Shown piece after piece: positions 44,999-57,064 of a DNA stretch of 64,000 nt (position 1 is its first letter; each line of letters begins with the position of its first letter). The notes below the pieces were generated by a model, which was given only the letters and a program-made list of their open reading frames with translations, had not been told where the DNA came from and made no database searches. The translations under genes were made by a program, and so were the position numbers. Source of the DNA: Siphonodentalium dalli (lineage: Eukaryota > Mollusca > Scaphopoda > Gadilida > Siphonodentaliidae); assembly GCA_032622095.1 (NCBI GenBank), contig CP136063.1, positions 265,849,426 through 265,913,425 on the forward strand. Direction: 5' to 3'.

Positions 44999-46892
44999 TC
45001 GATAAGATTACAGGTCATTAGCCAAAGATATAACCACGCTTTCCCGTCTTTGGATGTTAGTCTCTTTATGTTATCTTTCAACCATTTGAGATTATCCTTG
45101 GGTTTAGATCCTCATTTACAGTACCATCGCCTTGTGATGTGAATGTCAAAGCTGTTTACACTCCTACGCTTCAGATGATTCCCTTTACTCATATATTAGG
45201 ATCCGTTTGTCATGATTTCTGTCTGGGTCCAGGTAGATTCGACTAGTTTGGAGGTAATTTTTTATCTTCTCAGCAGACACTTGTTGTCGTTTTCCGCCTG
45301 CATTTTCGTCGTTGTCTCGACAATAGGTGATAAGGTGCCAGGTGCCAGGTGCCAGGTGCGTTCGTTCCCATTTCTGGCTGTTGATGTTTACTATGTATAA
45401 GGAGTATTTCCTTATGTAGATTGTAACCGATCACAACATTAAACTTAAGTTATAACCAATTTTGAAGTCGCTTTCGTTGGAGGGAATTGTTTTTCACTTC
45501 CGGTTCGCCAACGCGCGTTGCCCTGATCGCTGGTTCGTGTAGTTAATGGTGGCTTATGAGTTGGTTTCAACGTGCAGTGGAGTGATTTTCAACTTAAATT
45601 AACTCGGTATGCGTTCTTTCCTCCAACCATAAAATGACAAAGTCTTGATATGGCCCAGCGGCTGAAAAGGCGATAAAACCACAATAAACCAAACCGATTG
45701 ATTGATTGTTTTATTCGTACAATAACCGTAACAAATGAACATGATATAGCTGTATAAAATAATGTATTGCACATGAGCAGAATGGCCATGGTTGGTCGTC
45801 TTCATGCTGCTACTAGCACGGAATAACAAATTAAAAACAAAATAGATGGCAGAATTACGACAAAGTGTTAGCGCAATCTATATCATACTAAACTGTTTTA
45901 ACAGTTTAACAAAAGAAATATTGATAATAGAGTTATATCTCGGTGACCCGACCAATAATTGGCGGACCATTGTCATAAAATAAACCTTCACACAAAATTT
46001 GAGCCATATCAGTATAGCCGTTTACTGGGAAATCCATAAAACAATTCAATTCTTTAATATCAATAAACCAATACAGGTACACATGTAAGATTTACATATG
46101 CAAATACAAAACATGGCAACAGCACATTTAGCAGTTACATTAATTATATAATAACCCCCATATTTGCCCTATTAAAACTCGTGTCACAGCGCCAATTTAA
46201 GTGCATATAATCTAGTGGGGGTTTTTTGGTTTTTGTTTTATATAATTTTTATTTGAACAAAGACAAATACATTATGACAATAGTATATTACAGTTCATGA
46301 TTGGTAATCAAAGCAGTTTTTGTCTCGTTCTTTTTTTTTAAGACTGTAGAAAGGTAGAAGAGAAAAAAGAGTGTGAAGTGAATGGTTTTATGAATGTTGT
46401 GTTATTTAGTGATATTAAATATCCATTAGTTATAATAGTAGATATAATGAAAATGGAAAATTGTTAATCCTAGTCATATAATGAAAATGAAATATTGGGT
46501 ATATGTGTTATTTATAGTTTTGTTCTGAGTCCCCCATGTTGTTATGTATATATATATGCTAATTGCAGTGCAATATAATTAAAATTGAGGGATTATTATT
46601 TAGTGTTAGCATCGAGCTACAATCTTTAAAAAATTGGTATATTTATGTGACGTGATTATATACGGCATGGATTGGTGGTTTACAATTAATTTTACTCACC
46701 AAATGATTTAAATAAGTAAGCTTACTATTAGGTAAGTCACACAACACAACACATGTCTGGTCAGCATTCGTATTTTAAACACAGTTTTTACAATACTAAA
46801 TGATATATATAATCTAGTTTTACCTAAAATCAAGAAATAGTGTTCGTTAGTACCCTAGTTAATCGTTTCGAACATTTAGATGCATTATGATT
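44999..46892. other. Non-coding interval
   Basis: Three tandem AGGTGCC units at about 45335-45357; T-rich tracts near 46210-46260 and 46328. The text ATTGATTGATTGTTTTATTC (45698) and TTTTTATTTGAACAAAGAC (46248) resemble LINE 3' ends, but no coding partner was found. Open frames of 66-76 codons at 45589-45829 carry no motif. Confidence 0.4.
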
Positions 46893-47144
46893 CACACAGT
46901 GACATACACATGTAACACAGTGAAATACACATGAAACACAGTGAAACACACATGTAACACAGTGCAATACACATGTAACACAGTGAAATACACATGTGAC
47001 ACAGTGAAATACACATGTAACACAGTGAAATACACATGTAACACAGTGAAATACACATGTAACACAGTGACTACACATGTAACACAGTGAAATACACATG
47101 TAACACAGTGAAATACACATGTAACACAGTGAAATACACGTGTA
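46893..47144. repeat. 21-bp minisatellite, about 12 copies
   Basis: Unit TGAAATACACATGTAACACAG with occasional changes and one unit shortened to 19 bp near 47068. Because 21 is a multiple of three, minus-strand frames of 101-120 codons with VFHCVTC repeats appear; these are not a gene. Confidence 0.95.
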
Positions 47145-48070
47145 GAGGAAAGCTCCATATGCTTCAGTGTTAATTTCCGGTGACCCCCACAATTCACTTG
47201 AACGAATGCAGCATCAGACCATTGTCATCGGATAACATATAACTAACACATACTTAATCAGAGGGATGAATATATATTGTTTAATATCTAATCCCAACCA
47301 CTCGGGACACACGTGCATGGTCACTATATTAAATCCAGATATATCGAGGATTAATATTGATTAAATAACGGGCGGTGTTGGCGGTGGGTATGCTGTTAAA
47401 ATATTCACCTCCGTCAAAAACCGCCATAAACAGAAAGAATAGTAAAGTATAGATATACCTTGTTCTTATACCAATCAGAAATATGGCATAAACAGTATGT
47501 TATTGTAAATTTTTCCCCTTTGTTATGTAAACAAAAGCAAAAAACGTTACGTTACCTGGCTTTTGTTTAGATCCGTATATGGTAAACATAAAGAGCGTTA
47601 TTTGTTACTGTTTTCCTGATATGGAAACAATAAAGAGCGTTTATATTATTTTTGTGTGATTAACCAATATAATTGCGCTGTGATAATGTAAACACAGCTT
47701 CTGTAACACGAGCAGGTTCAACGTACACGTACACCATCGTACGCATTGACGACAATATACTATTTACGCGCTGATTATGTTTGGCATATAACAAAAACTA
47801 TATATATTTTAATATTCCTTCTGTTGATGGCGATTTGAACAAATATGAATATTTCTGCAACGAACGCCGCCCGTGCCTCTAAATAACGGTGATATTTGAA
47901 GTGTTTTCAAAGGCTCGCTCAATTTTCGAATCCGCAGATCACATTATATGCAACATAATTCATTTATATTATATACCATTTGAAGAGGAAGCTCCAAAAC
48001 ATTGTATTGTCAACTTATCCGGTCGAATAAACTGTGAATATGTTGTTTTTGTCAATGTACCGACGCGTTT
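47145..48070. other. Non-coding AT-rich DNA
   Basis: No gene recognised. AAAGAGCGTT phrases occur at about 47590 and 47632. The 79-codon + frame at 47889-48128 runs into the next element and has no motif. Confidence 0.4.
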
Positions 48071-48415
48071 GTTCTCCCGAAAATCAGCACGTTATCAGCT
48101 AATAATAGGATTTGTTTTAAGTTCATAATCGACGTAGAATCGCTTCATTTAGAGACCACAATGAGAGTGTTTTAGTGCCACTATCGACTTATAATAACGT
48201 AGTATATGTTCATTAAGTGCGCACAATAACACAATTAAACCAATTCACGACTTACCATATGTGCACTCTTTAAAATGTGTGTCACTGGCCACCCCATAAA
48301 CGGAGCAACGGATATAAGTCCATTATCGGCTTACTTCAGAGTAAAATAATCCAATATGGACCAATGTAAATATTATAAGTCGATTATGAACCTATCTGCG
48401 CGAGGAAATCTTGGG
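48071..48415 (+). mobile_element. CACATTATC palindromic element, copy b (diverged)
   Basis: Aligned landmarks with copy c: TCCCGAAAATCAGCACGTTA for TTTCCCCCAAAACCAGCACA, CACAATGAGAGTGTTTTAGT for AAAATGAGAGTATTTTAGTC, AGTCCATTATCGGCTTACTT for AGTCCATTATCTGCTTATTT, and a shared end TCGATTATG...CGCG. It is the oldest-looking copy. Confidence 0.65.
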
Positions 48416-48971
48416 GGCTGATATCTGACGTGCAAATTTCACAAATTTTGTTTAAATCTGGATAGCACAATTGTGGTACCATTGAACACGCGTAAACGTT
48501 GCTGCATATAAGTACAATTAAGGAGTATGCTTATATATTGTCACATTTTATTCAGCGCACTTGGAAGCTCTAATATCTACTAACAAATTGCTGACAAAAT
48601 AAGCAGTGAGCAGGCCTATATCGCACTTTTTGGATTTATTGCACTAACAATCTCGATTCCCAATGAACAAATTGCCGACATGTCGGGTTGTAATTGAAAT
48701 ATTGTTGAACGCGAAAAGCTACAGTGCTATACGTTGCGACAGTTCAATTTGTTATAGGGACGCTCAGTTCGGCATGTTCGGTTGTCAATCCAGGTCTGGA
48801 TTTCTTGCTACGATCTGATATATCTCGCATCAAACTTAACCCTTGCTATACTAAAGCATCATTGATGAGTAGTTATCCCACATGAAATGTTCAGCTAATA
48901 AGTTTAACCATTGCTGTAATAAAGTATCATTGATTATTTATCCCATAGGAAATGATCAGATAATAAGGTCT
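48416..48971. other. Non-coding interval
   Basis: No gene recognised. A diverged direct repeat around AAAGCATCATTGATGAGTAG (48853) and AAAGTATCATTGATTATTTA (48921) spans about 70 bp. Confidence 0.4.
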
Positions 48972-49405
48972 TTAACCTTTTCAGTGTCAAGTCCGATTTT
49001 TGTATCAACCCATATACCCTGTGCCAATGCATTCTCTTATATATGCGAGTCGACCAAATATTCATCATTTGTTATTATTTTTTGCAATTTTAATAATTGT
49101 TTCTTATATTCTACTCTCTTTCAGTGCCAGACTTATTTTGTAGGTTTAGTGCCAGGGAATCTTACGTTTTTCATGGGCATAACAAATATTACTATGAATA
49201 CTTGATGATAGTTTGGAGTTATAACATGTCCCTAAGGTTTTAACCAGTTTGTTTTTAAATTCGCTATAGCATGCTTAAGCATACCCAAAAAAAATTCAAC
49301 CCAAAAAAACAAACAAACGAAAAAAAACAACTTTTTTTTTAGGGCCGATTTTACTGACCGTAAATTAGGGCCGATGAGATCGGCCCCTGGCACCGAAAGG
49401 GTTAA
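48972..49405. mobile_element. TTAA-flanked MITE, family 2, copy 1
   Basis: TTAA at 48972-48975 and 49402-49405 bound CCTTTTCAGTGTCAAGTCCG and its counterpart CCCCTGGCACCGAAAGGG. The family-2 ends differ from family 1 (CAGTGCCAGG rather than ACCCAACA). Near 49020-49055 it carries one half of the same palindromic core (CCCTGTGCCAATGCATTCTC, TTATATATGCGAGTCGACC). The right part holds a GGGCCGATT...AGGGCCGATG repeat. Orientation is opposite to the copy at 57065. Confidence 0.82.
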
Positions 49406-49674
49406 ACGGTCTATCGACCGGTCGTTTGTTGAACTTGTTATCTAAACATTCCCATCAATATACATAGGGCTCCTTCTGCACTTTGATTTATCTGTCGTCT
49501 GCTTCTATCACATTAACAGTCCTCAAAATCAATAACAGATCATTCCGATGTTCATTTTTTTAACTAATTGGGAGAATCAATTTAGTATAGACACAGCGAC
49601 TATGGTAACCCGAGACGAATATAGTGCAGATAAACCCAAACTTATAATATGGCATTGCATAACAGCCTGTTTTC
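49406..49674. other. Non-coding spacer
   Basis: AT-rich sequence between two transposable elements; no gene or repeat recognised. Confidence 0.4.
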
Positions 49675-49992
49675 CCCCAAAACCAGCACATTGTCTGCTT
49701 ACAATATAACTTGTTTAGGTAGATAATGTGCTTAGAATGGCCTCATTATGAGTTGATAATGTGATGAAAATGAGAGTATTTTAGTCACATTATCGACTCA
49801 TAATGAGGCCATTCTAATCAGATAATGTGCGGACAAATAAGGCATCCACGACTTTCGCATGCGTTATCACTGTGGCCCGCGCCATAAAACGAAATAACGG
49901 ACAAGAGTCCATTATCTGCTTATTTCAGAACCAAGTACTCACATTATGGACCTATTTCACATTTATAGGTCGATTGTGTGTATATTTCGGCG
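49675..49992 (+). mobile_element. CACATTATC palindromic element, copy c (best preserved)
   Basis: The centre at about 49722-49828 is a strong palindrome: GATAATGTGCTTAGAATGGC, CTCATTATGAGT and GATAATGTGA pair with TCACATTATC, ACTCATAATGAGG and CCATTCTAATCAGATAATGT. A second half carries GGCCCGCGCCATAAAACGAA and ends near TATATTTCGGCG. Non-coding; the 80-codon frame across it is incidental. Target duplication not resolved. Confidence 0.75.
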
Positions 49993-50211
49993 AAGATATG
50001 TTGTGCATAACACTACTGCTTGCAAGACTCTTCCTGCTTGCTCCTGATTTCATGGAAATTTCAATGTAGTTTCGAGATACATTTCTATAATGTACCACAA
50101 AATCGTGTCACCGTATCAGATTTTCAGGCCGTCATATTGAGAAAAAGAAACCATCACTGCCCGATATAACTCATTTTGAGTTTCAGTACATACAGAAGAA
50201 AAGCCAGCACC

Positions 50212-50600
50212 TTAACCCTTTACCCAACAAAGCGGCCAAAACCCGCCAAATAAAGCTTCAACAGCCTAAAATATCTTGGGTCTGTCTCAATAAAACCATA
50301 CAAATATGGATATCATTGGAACCGGCTCCTTGACCACATTGTGATAGTTACAGTTATGCCCTGTGCCAATGCATTATCTTATATATGCGAGTCGACCATA
50401 GGTCGCCTCGCATATATAAGAGAATGCATTGGCTTAACACATTAAAAATTATAAAATTGTTAAAGAATGTAAGAAAAAATGGTAAAAAGTGTTAAAAAAA
50501 GATTTTTTTTAGGCCAATGCATTCTCTTATATATGCGAGGCGACCTATGGGTCGACTCGCATATATAAGAGAATGCATTGGCACAGGGCATAACTGTAAC
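50212..50600. mobile_element. TTAA MITE, family 1, copy 4: rearranged and truncated
   Basis: The left end is intact (TTAA at 50212-50215, then CCCTTTACCCAACA). It is the long flank (AAGCTTCAACAGCC, ATGGATATCATTGGAACCGG) followed by palindrome, spacer and second palindrome. After the second palindrome comes CACAGGGCATAACTGTAAC, which is again the start of the long flank in inverted orientation, where the short flank is expected. It stops at about 50600 with no right end. The copy is therefore a chimera with two long-flank pieces. Confidence 0.85.
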
Positions 50601-51403
50601 TGTATCATATCTGGATATACTCTATACTGTAAAATAATATATGCAATTCCATGCAATACACTTTTGCACATATATAGGAATCAGGGAGGTAAATGAGTTC
50701 CAGAGTCGGGTAGCGAGTACATAGTGGAATGCTACAGGGGAAGGTAACTGGAACATGCAATACCTTCAACTTCACGTGATCCATTATTTAATGGTGATAT
50801 CTTGTTTATTTGATGTGTACATCATATCTAAGGAAATATTTCGAACAGTAAGCATATGACCTGTGTGTTTTTTTTTTGCATGCATATTCAGGATGATTTG
50901 GCGTCTGTATAGCTGGGTAAACACCATTGGAGTGGCTCGGAGGCTTACATTCTGTGAATTTGGTTGAAGCGTTAACACTGTCGTCTATGAGACAGCATTT
51001 AATTCAGTGATTCCAATAATGATTCTTATTCCCTCCTTTTGATTCCCGCCCTATACCTTTCTGTGATAACCCAAAAGGTCCGCTGCATGAATATCCGCTT
51101 GTTGCAATTGTGTATGTACTATGTAGGGCCGTGTATCTATTCCCACGCTGACGAGGGTCGCTTAGCCCCTTCGATGTGGGTTTACATGTCAATGGAAAAG
51201 TTCGTCTCTGAAAGCGTGTCAGTCCACGAGCGCTGAACGTTAATGGTTTATGTTCGACTGCCACGAGTCCCACCGACAGTTACCATGGAGATATCGGATA
51301 GAAAATCGAACATTTTAATGTGGACACCGTTTTGACCCACCCGGATTCGGCATCCGAACTCAAATGACCGTTGTCAAAATTTGGTATGCTTATCCGACAA
51401 CAA
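50601..51403. other. Non-coding interval
   Basis: No gene recognised; the 89-codon minus frame at 51004-51273 has no motif and the rest is ordinary AT-rich DNA. Confidence 0.4.
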
Positions 51404-51802
51404 TTAACCATTTACCCAACAGAACGGCCTTGTGCCAATGCATTCTCTTATATATGCGAGTCAACCATAGGTCGCCTCGCATATATAAGAGAATGCATTG
51501 GCTTAACACATTAAAATTATAAAATTGTTAAAGAATGTAAGAAAAAATGGTAAAAAGTGTTAAAAAAAGATTTTTTTTAGGCCAATGCATTCTCTTATAT
51601 ATGCGAGGCGACCTATGGTCGACTCGCATATATAAGAGAATGCATTGGCACAGGGCATAACTGTAACTATCACAATGTGGTCAAGGAGCCGGTTCCAATG
51701 ATATCCATATTTGTATGGTTCTATTGAGACAGACCGAAGATATTTTAGGCTGTTGAAGCTTTATTTGGCCGGTTTTGGCCGGTTTGTTGGGTAAAGGGTT
51801 AA
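51404..51802. mobile_element. TTAA-flanked palindromic MITE, family 1, copy 5
   Basis: TTAA at 51404-51407 and 51799-51802; ends CATTTACCCAACA and TGTTGGGTAAAGGG. Both palindromes are near complete, with a single G-to-A change in the first (GAGTCAACC instead of GAGTCGACC). Same orientation as copies 2 and 3. Confidence 0.9.
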
Positions 51803-52333
51803 ATGACAATATAGATGGGACTTGATCAAAGGGAAATATAAATGTCTCTTGTTCTATGTATTCTTCCTAATAAAATGTAAATAATAACAATAAACACTTG
51901 TAAATGCGATCAATTTTTTCAGGGCTAAACTTGATGTATAGTGACTCAAATGTACCCAACACAAACAAATGACTATTTGTAACAAGAGGGAAAGGTAATA
52001 TTTTCGCCTACAGGGTGGAGAATATGCACCTAAATAATCACGTGCAGCTCGCATTGGAGATAAAACAAACCCTGTGAAAACACGAGATGACACAAATATT
52101 TTAAACAGAAATATAAAAATATGTTGTGGGTAAAATACCACTACTGGGGTAATATACGTCTTGAACACTCACCTTATATTGTATCCAGAGTTGTCACTCC
52201 TCCCTATGTGATGATGTCACTCCTCAAAGTGATGAAACCGACCTCGACTGCAGATCGGCATAATATTCCTTGCTGTTAACTTCATGTCTAGTTACAAACT
52301 GAATGTAGGGACATATATCAGGGACAACTTTAT
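51803..52333. other. Non-coding interval
   Basis: No recognisable gene. The 104-codon minus frame (51854-52168) lacks motifs. CTCCTCCCTATGTGATGATG and CACTCCTCAAAGTGATGA near 52197-52232 form a short imperfect repeat just before the minisatellite. Confidence 0.4.
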
Positions 52334-55300
52334 CTGATCTGATGCTGACCAATCCCCCCGGTCACATGACCAATCCCCGGTCACATGACCAATCCCCCGG
52401 CCACACCTCATGGATCAGTGATAATTCATGATCTAATGCTGACCACCCCCGGTCACACATCATGGGTCAGTGATAATTCATGATCTAATGCGGACCAATC
52501 CCCCGGTCGCACCTCATGGGTCAGTGATAATTCATTATCTAATGCTGACCACCCCCGGTCACACATCATGGGTCAGTGATAATTCATGATCTAATGCGGA
52601 CCAATCCCCCGGTCACATCTCATGGGTCAGTGATAATAAGATCTAATGCTGACCAACCCACCCCCGGGTCACACCTCATGGGTCAGTGATAATTCATGAT
52701 GTAATGCTGACCAATCCCCCGGTCACACCTCATGGGTCAGTGATAATATGATCTAATGCTGACCACCCCCGGTCACACATCATGGGTCAGTGATAATTCA
52801 TGATCTAATGCTGACCAATCCCCCGGTCACATCTCATGGGTCAGTGATAATATGATCTAATGCTGACCAACCCCCCCCCGGTCACACCTTATGGGTCAGT
52901 GATAATTCATGATGTAATGCTGACCAATCCCCCGGTCACACCTCATGGGTCAGTGATAATATGATCTAATGCTGACCAATCCCCCGGTCACACATCATGG
53001 GTCAGTGATAATTCATGATCTAATGCTGACCAATCCCCCGGTCACACCTCATGGGTCAGTGATAATTCATGATCTAATGCTGACCAATCCCCCGGTCACA
53101 TCTCATGGGTCAGTGATAATTCATGATCTAATGCTGACCAATCCCCCGGTCACACCTCATGGGTCAGTGATAATATGATCTAATGCTGACCGCCCCCCCC
53201 CCCGGTCACACCTCATGGGTCAGTGATAATTCATGATCTAATGCTGACCAATCCCCCGGTTACACCTCATGGGTCAGTGATAATATGATCTAATGCTGAC
53301 CAATCCCCCGGTCACACATCATGGGTCAGTGATAATTCATGATCTAATGCTGACCAATCCCCCGGTCACACCTCATGGGTCAGTGATAATATGATCTAAT
53401 GCTGACCGCCCCCCCGGTCACACCTCATGGGTCAGTGATAATATGATCTAATGCTGACCGCCCCCCCGGTCACACCTCATGGGTCAGTGATAATTCATGA
53501 TCTAATGCTGACCAATCCCCCGGTCACACCTCATGGGTCAGTGATAATTCATGATCTAATGCTGACCAATCCCCCGGTCACATCTCATGGGTCAGTGATA
53601 ATTCGTGATATAATGCTGACCAATCCCCCGGTCACACCTCATGGGTCAGTGATAATTCATGATCTAATGCTGACCGCCCCCCCGGTCACACCTCATGGGT
53701 CAGTGATAATTCATGATCTAATGCTGACCAATCCCCCGGTCACACCTCATGGGTCAGTGATAATATGATCTAATGCTGACCGCCCCCCCGGTCACACCTC
53801 ATGGGTCAGTGATAATTCATGATCTAATGCTGACCAATCCCCCGGTCACACCTCATGGGTCAGTGATAATTCATGATCTAATGCTGACCAATCCCCGGTC
53901 ACACCTCATGGGTCAGTGATAATTCATGATCTAATGCTGACCAATCCCCGGTCACACCTCATGGGTCAGTGATAATTCATGATCTAATGCTGACCAATCC
54001 CCCGGTCACACCTCATGTGTCAGTGATAATTCATGATCTAATGCTGACCAATCCCCCGGTCACACCTCATGGGTCAGTGATAATATGATCTAATGCTGAC
54101 CGCCCCCCCCCGGTCACACCTCATGGGTTAGTGATAATTCATGATCTAATGCTGACCAATCCCCCGGTCACATATCATGGGTCAGTGATAATATGATCTA
54201 ATGCTGACTAATCCCCCGGTCACACCTCATGGGTCAGTGATAATTCATGATCTAATGCTGACCAATCCCCCGGTCACACCTCATGGGTCAGTGATAATAT
54301 GATCTAATGCTGACCACCCCCCCCCCCCCCGGTCACACCTCATGGGTCAGTGATAATATGATCTAATGCTGACCAATCCCCCGGTCACACCTCATGGATC
54401 AGTGATAATTCATGATCTAATGCTGACCAATCCCCCGGTCACACATCATGGGTTAGTGATAATTCATGATATGATGCTGACTAATCCCCAGTCATACCTC
54501 ATGGGTCAGTGATAATTCATGATCTAATGCTGACCAATCCCCCGGTCACACCTCATGGGTCAGTGATAATATGATATAATGCTGACCACCCCCCCCCCCC
54601 CGGTCACACATCAAGGGTCAGTGATAATATGATCTAATGCTGACCAATCCCCCGGTCACACCTCATGGATCAGTGATAATTAATGATCTAATGCTGACCA
54701 ATCCCCCGGTCACACATCATGGGTTAGTGATAATTCATGATATGATGCTGACTAATCCCCAGTCATACCTCATGGGTCAGTGATAATTCATGATCTAATG
54801 CTGACCAATCCCCCGGTCACACCTCATGGGTCAGTGATAATTCATGATCTAATGCTGACCAATCCCCCCCGGTCACACCTCATGGTCAGTGATAATTCAT
54901 GATCTAATGCTGACCAATCCCCCGGTCATACCTCATGGGTCAGTGATAATTCATGATCTAATGCTGACCAATCCCACGGTCACATCTCATGGGTCAGTGA
55001 TAATTCATGATCTAATGCTAACCAATCCCCCGGTCACACCTCATGGGTCAGTGATAATTCATTATCTAATGCTGACCAATCCCACAGTCACACCTCATGG
55101 GTCAGTGATAATTCGTGATCTAATGCTGACCAATCACCCGGTCACACCTCATGGGTCAGTGATAATTCATGATCTAATGCTAACCAATCCCCAGTCACAC
55201 CTCATTGGTCAGTGATAATTCATGATCTATTGCTGACCAATCCCCAGTCACACCTCATGGGTCAGTGATAATTCATGATCTAATGCTAACCAATCCCCAG

Positions 55301-56077
55301 TCACACCTCATTGGTCAGTGATAATTCATTATCTAATGCTAACCAATCCCCAGTCACACCTCATGGGTCAGTGATAATTCATGATCTAATGCTGACCAAT
55401 CACCCGGTCACACCTCATGGGTCAGTGGTAATTCATGATCTAATGCTAACCAATCCCCAGTCATACCTCATTGGTCAGTGATAATTCATGATCTAATGCT
55501 GACCAATCCCCAGTCACACCTCATGGGTCAGTGATAATTCATGATCTAATGCTAACCAATCCCCAGTCACACCTCATGGGTCAGTGATAATTCATGATCT
55601 AATGCTGACCAATCACCCGGTCACACCTCATGGGTCAGTGATAATTCATGATCTAATGCTGACCAATCACCCGGTCACACCTCATGGGTCAGTGATAATT
55701 CATGATCTAATGATGACCAATCCCCCGGTCACACCTCATGGGTCAGTGATAATTCATGATCTAATGCTGACCAATCCCCAGTCACACCTCATGGGTCAGT
55801 GATAATTCATGATCTAATGCTGACTAATCCCCCGGTCACACCTCATGTGTTAGTGATAATTCATGATATGATGCTGACCAATCCCCAGTCACACCTCATG
55901 GGTCAGTGATAATTCATGATCTAATGCTGACTAATCCCCCGGTCACACCTCATGGGTCAGTGATAATTCATGATCTAATGCTGACTAATCCCCCGGTCAC
56001 ACCTCATGTGTTAGTGATAATTCATGATATGATGCTGACCAATCCCCCGGTCACACCTCATGGGTCAGTGATAATTC
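52334..56077. repeat. 54-bp minisatellite, about 69 copies
   Basis: The unit reads through TCATGATCTAATGCTGACCA, ATCCCCCGGTCACACCTCAT and GGGTCAGTGATAAT. Length variation comes from a missing TC (TGATAATATGATC units) and from C-runs of 3-14 bases. GGTCAG and CTGACC within each unit are complementary and 20 bases apart, so each copy can fold. The left two thirds mixes CCGCCCCCCC units; the right third (55150 on) is dominated by AATCCCCAGTCACACC units. Open frames with an 18-residue period (LTNPPVTPHGSVIIHDLM) arise because 54 is divisible by three. Confidence 0.95.
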
Positions 56078-56700
56078 CTAGATTGGACCACCTGTGCCAG
56101 AGTCTAGCAATTAGTTCAGGGTCAGCTAACTTTCTCCCAAGGTGACCCAATCTACAGCAGGGGTATCTATAAGGTGGCACTTCAACTATGATAAGTAAAG
56201 TTCCTGTATATGTATTATCCAATGAATCGGTAAAGTATACTACACACCGATCATCCATATGACATGTGTTTATTTTTTAAGTGGGGTTGTCCTTACTGTG
56301 GAATAATTTGACAGTGGCGGCCCGTGACCCCATGTAAGTACCATGTACTATTGTCAATCGTGTTATCCAGGTCAAAGAGGTTCAGAAACGAAGGGAGATA
56401 ATAGTTATATGCTTGAATATCAATCACAACACAAGCAAAATGCCACATATAATAGCTATCTGGTCACTTTCGGACGAAACCGCGCTGTCAGTACACTATC
56501 ATTTGTCAAATTATTGGCATATGAGGTCAGGCAACGGCATAATTATGCTATGTCATCTGAATGGGCCAGGGGATTCGCAGTGTGATATTGGATACGCTGT
56601 GTTAGTACGTATAGGCTACGTCGATGCCCTGCACTTAACTAGAGGTACACATAAGTACGACCATGCAAAAATCACGTTGTTTCAAAATGGCGGATTTTGA
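56078..56700. other. Non-coding interval
   Basis: No recognised gene. Two overlapping + frames (80 and 95 codons, 56343-56700) have no motifs. Confidence 0.4.
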
Positions 56701-56712
56701 AAATAATTAGAG

Positions 56713-56970
56713 TTTGGTTTGGTTTGGTTTGTTAGGGTTTATCGTCGTTCTAGCCGCTAGGCCACACGAAGAGGCTTAATTTCACCGAGAAATCGTCCCA
56801 CTGCGTGTAGAAACCACCGATCCCCGGAAAGCAACTGACAAACTTGCCCAGATACACAATTCCGGTCACCCTCCCTATGACGGGGTTCGAACCAGCTTCA
56901 TCAGCGCTGGAAGGCCTGTGACGGTGTAGTCCACCTGGCACTCTACCGACTGGATCACCGGGGGCTCCGT
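56713..56970 (-). mobile_element. tRNA-derived SINE
   Basis: A 12-bp target duplication AAATAATTAGAG lies at 56701-56712 and 56971-56982. On the minus strand the element starts with GGAGCCCCCGGTGATCCAGT, contains a box A-like stretch (about 56961-56935) and a perfect box B GGTTCGAACCC (about 56897-56883). It ends in CTAGCGGCTAGAACGACGAT, then AAACCCTAAC and (AAACC)n at 56713-56740. Internal Pol III promoter plus 3' short-motif tail is the classic SINE layout. The body between box B and the tail is unassigned; it may match a known mollusc SINE family. It is not a functional tRNA gene, since the anticodon arm and 3' end do not fit. Confidence 0.9.
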
Positions 56971-57064
56971 AAATAATTAGAGATACAGCGTTGTAATTTC
57001 CGACGTGTATAATGAGTGGCACAGTATTCTTTATGAAGATACACATATAACCAATTAATGATAT

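Noticed and set aside
46892-47192. 101-120-codon minus frames with VFHCVTC repeats
   Set aside because: Translation of a 21-bp minisatellite.
52969-55802. Repetitive open frames with an 18-residue period
   Set aside because: Product of the 54-bp minisatellite; frames break wherever the TC deletion or a C-run change occurs, and there is no non-repeat protein part.
56883-56961. tRNA gene
   Set aside because: Boxes A and B are present, but a cloverleaf with an anticodon arm cannot be drawn convincingly, and target duplications plus a (AAACC)n tail identify a SINE.
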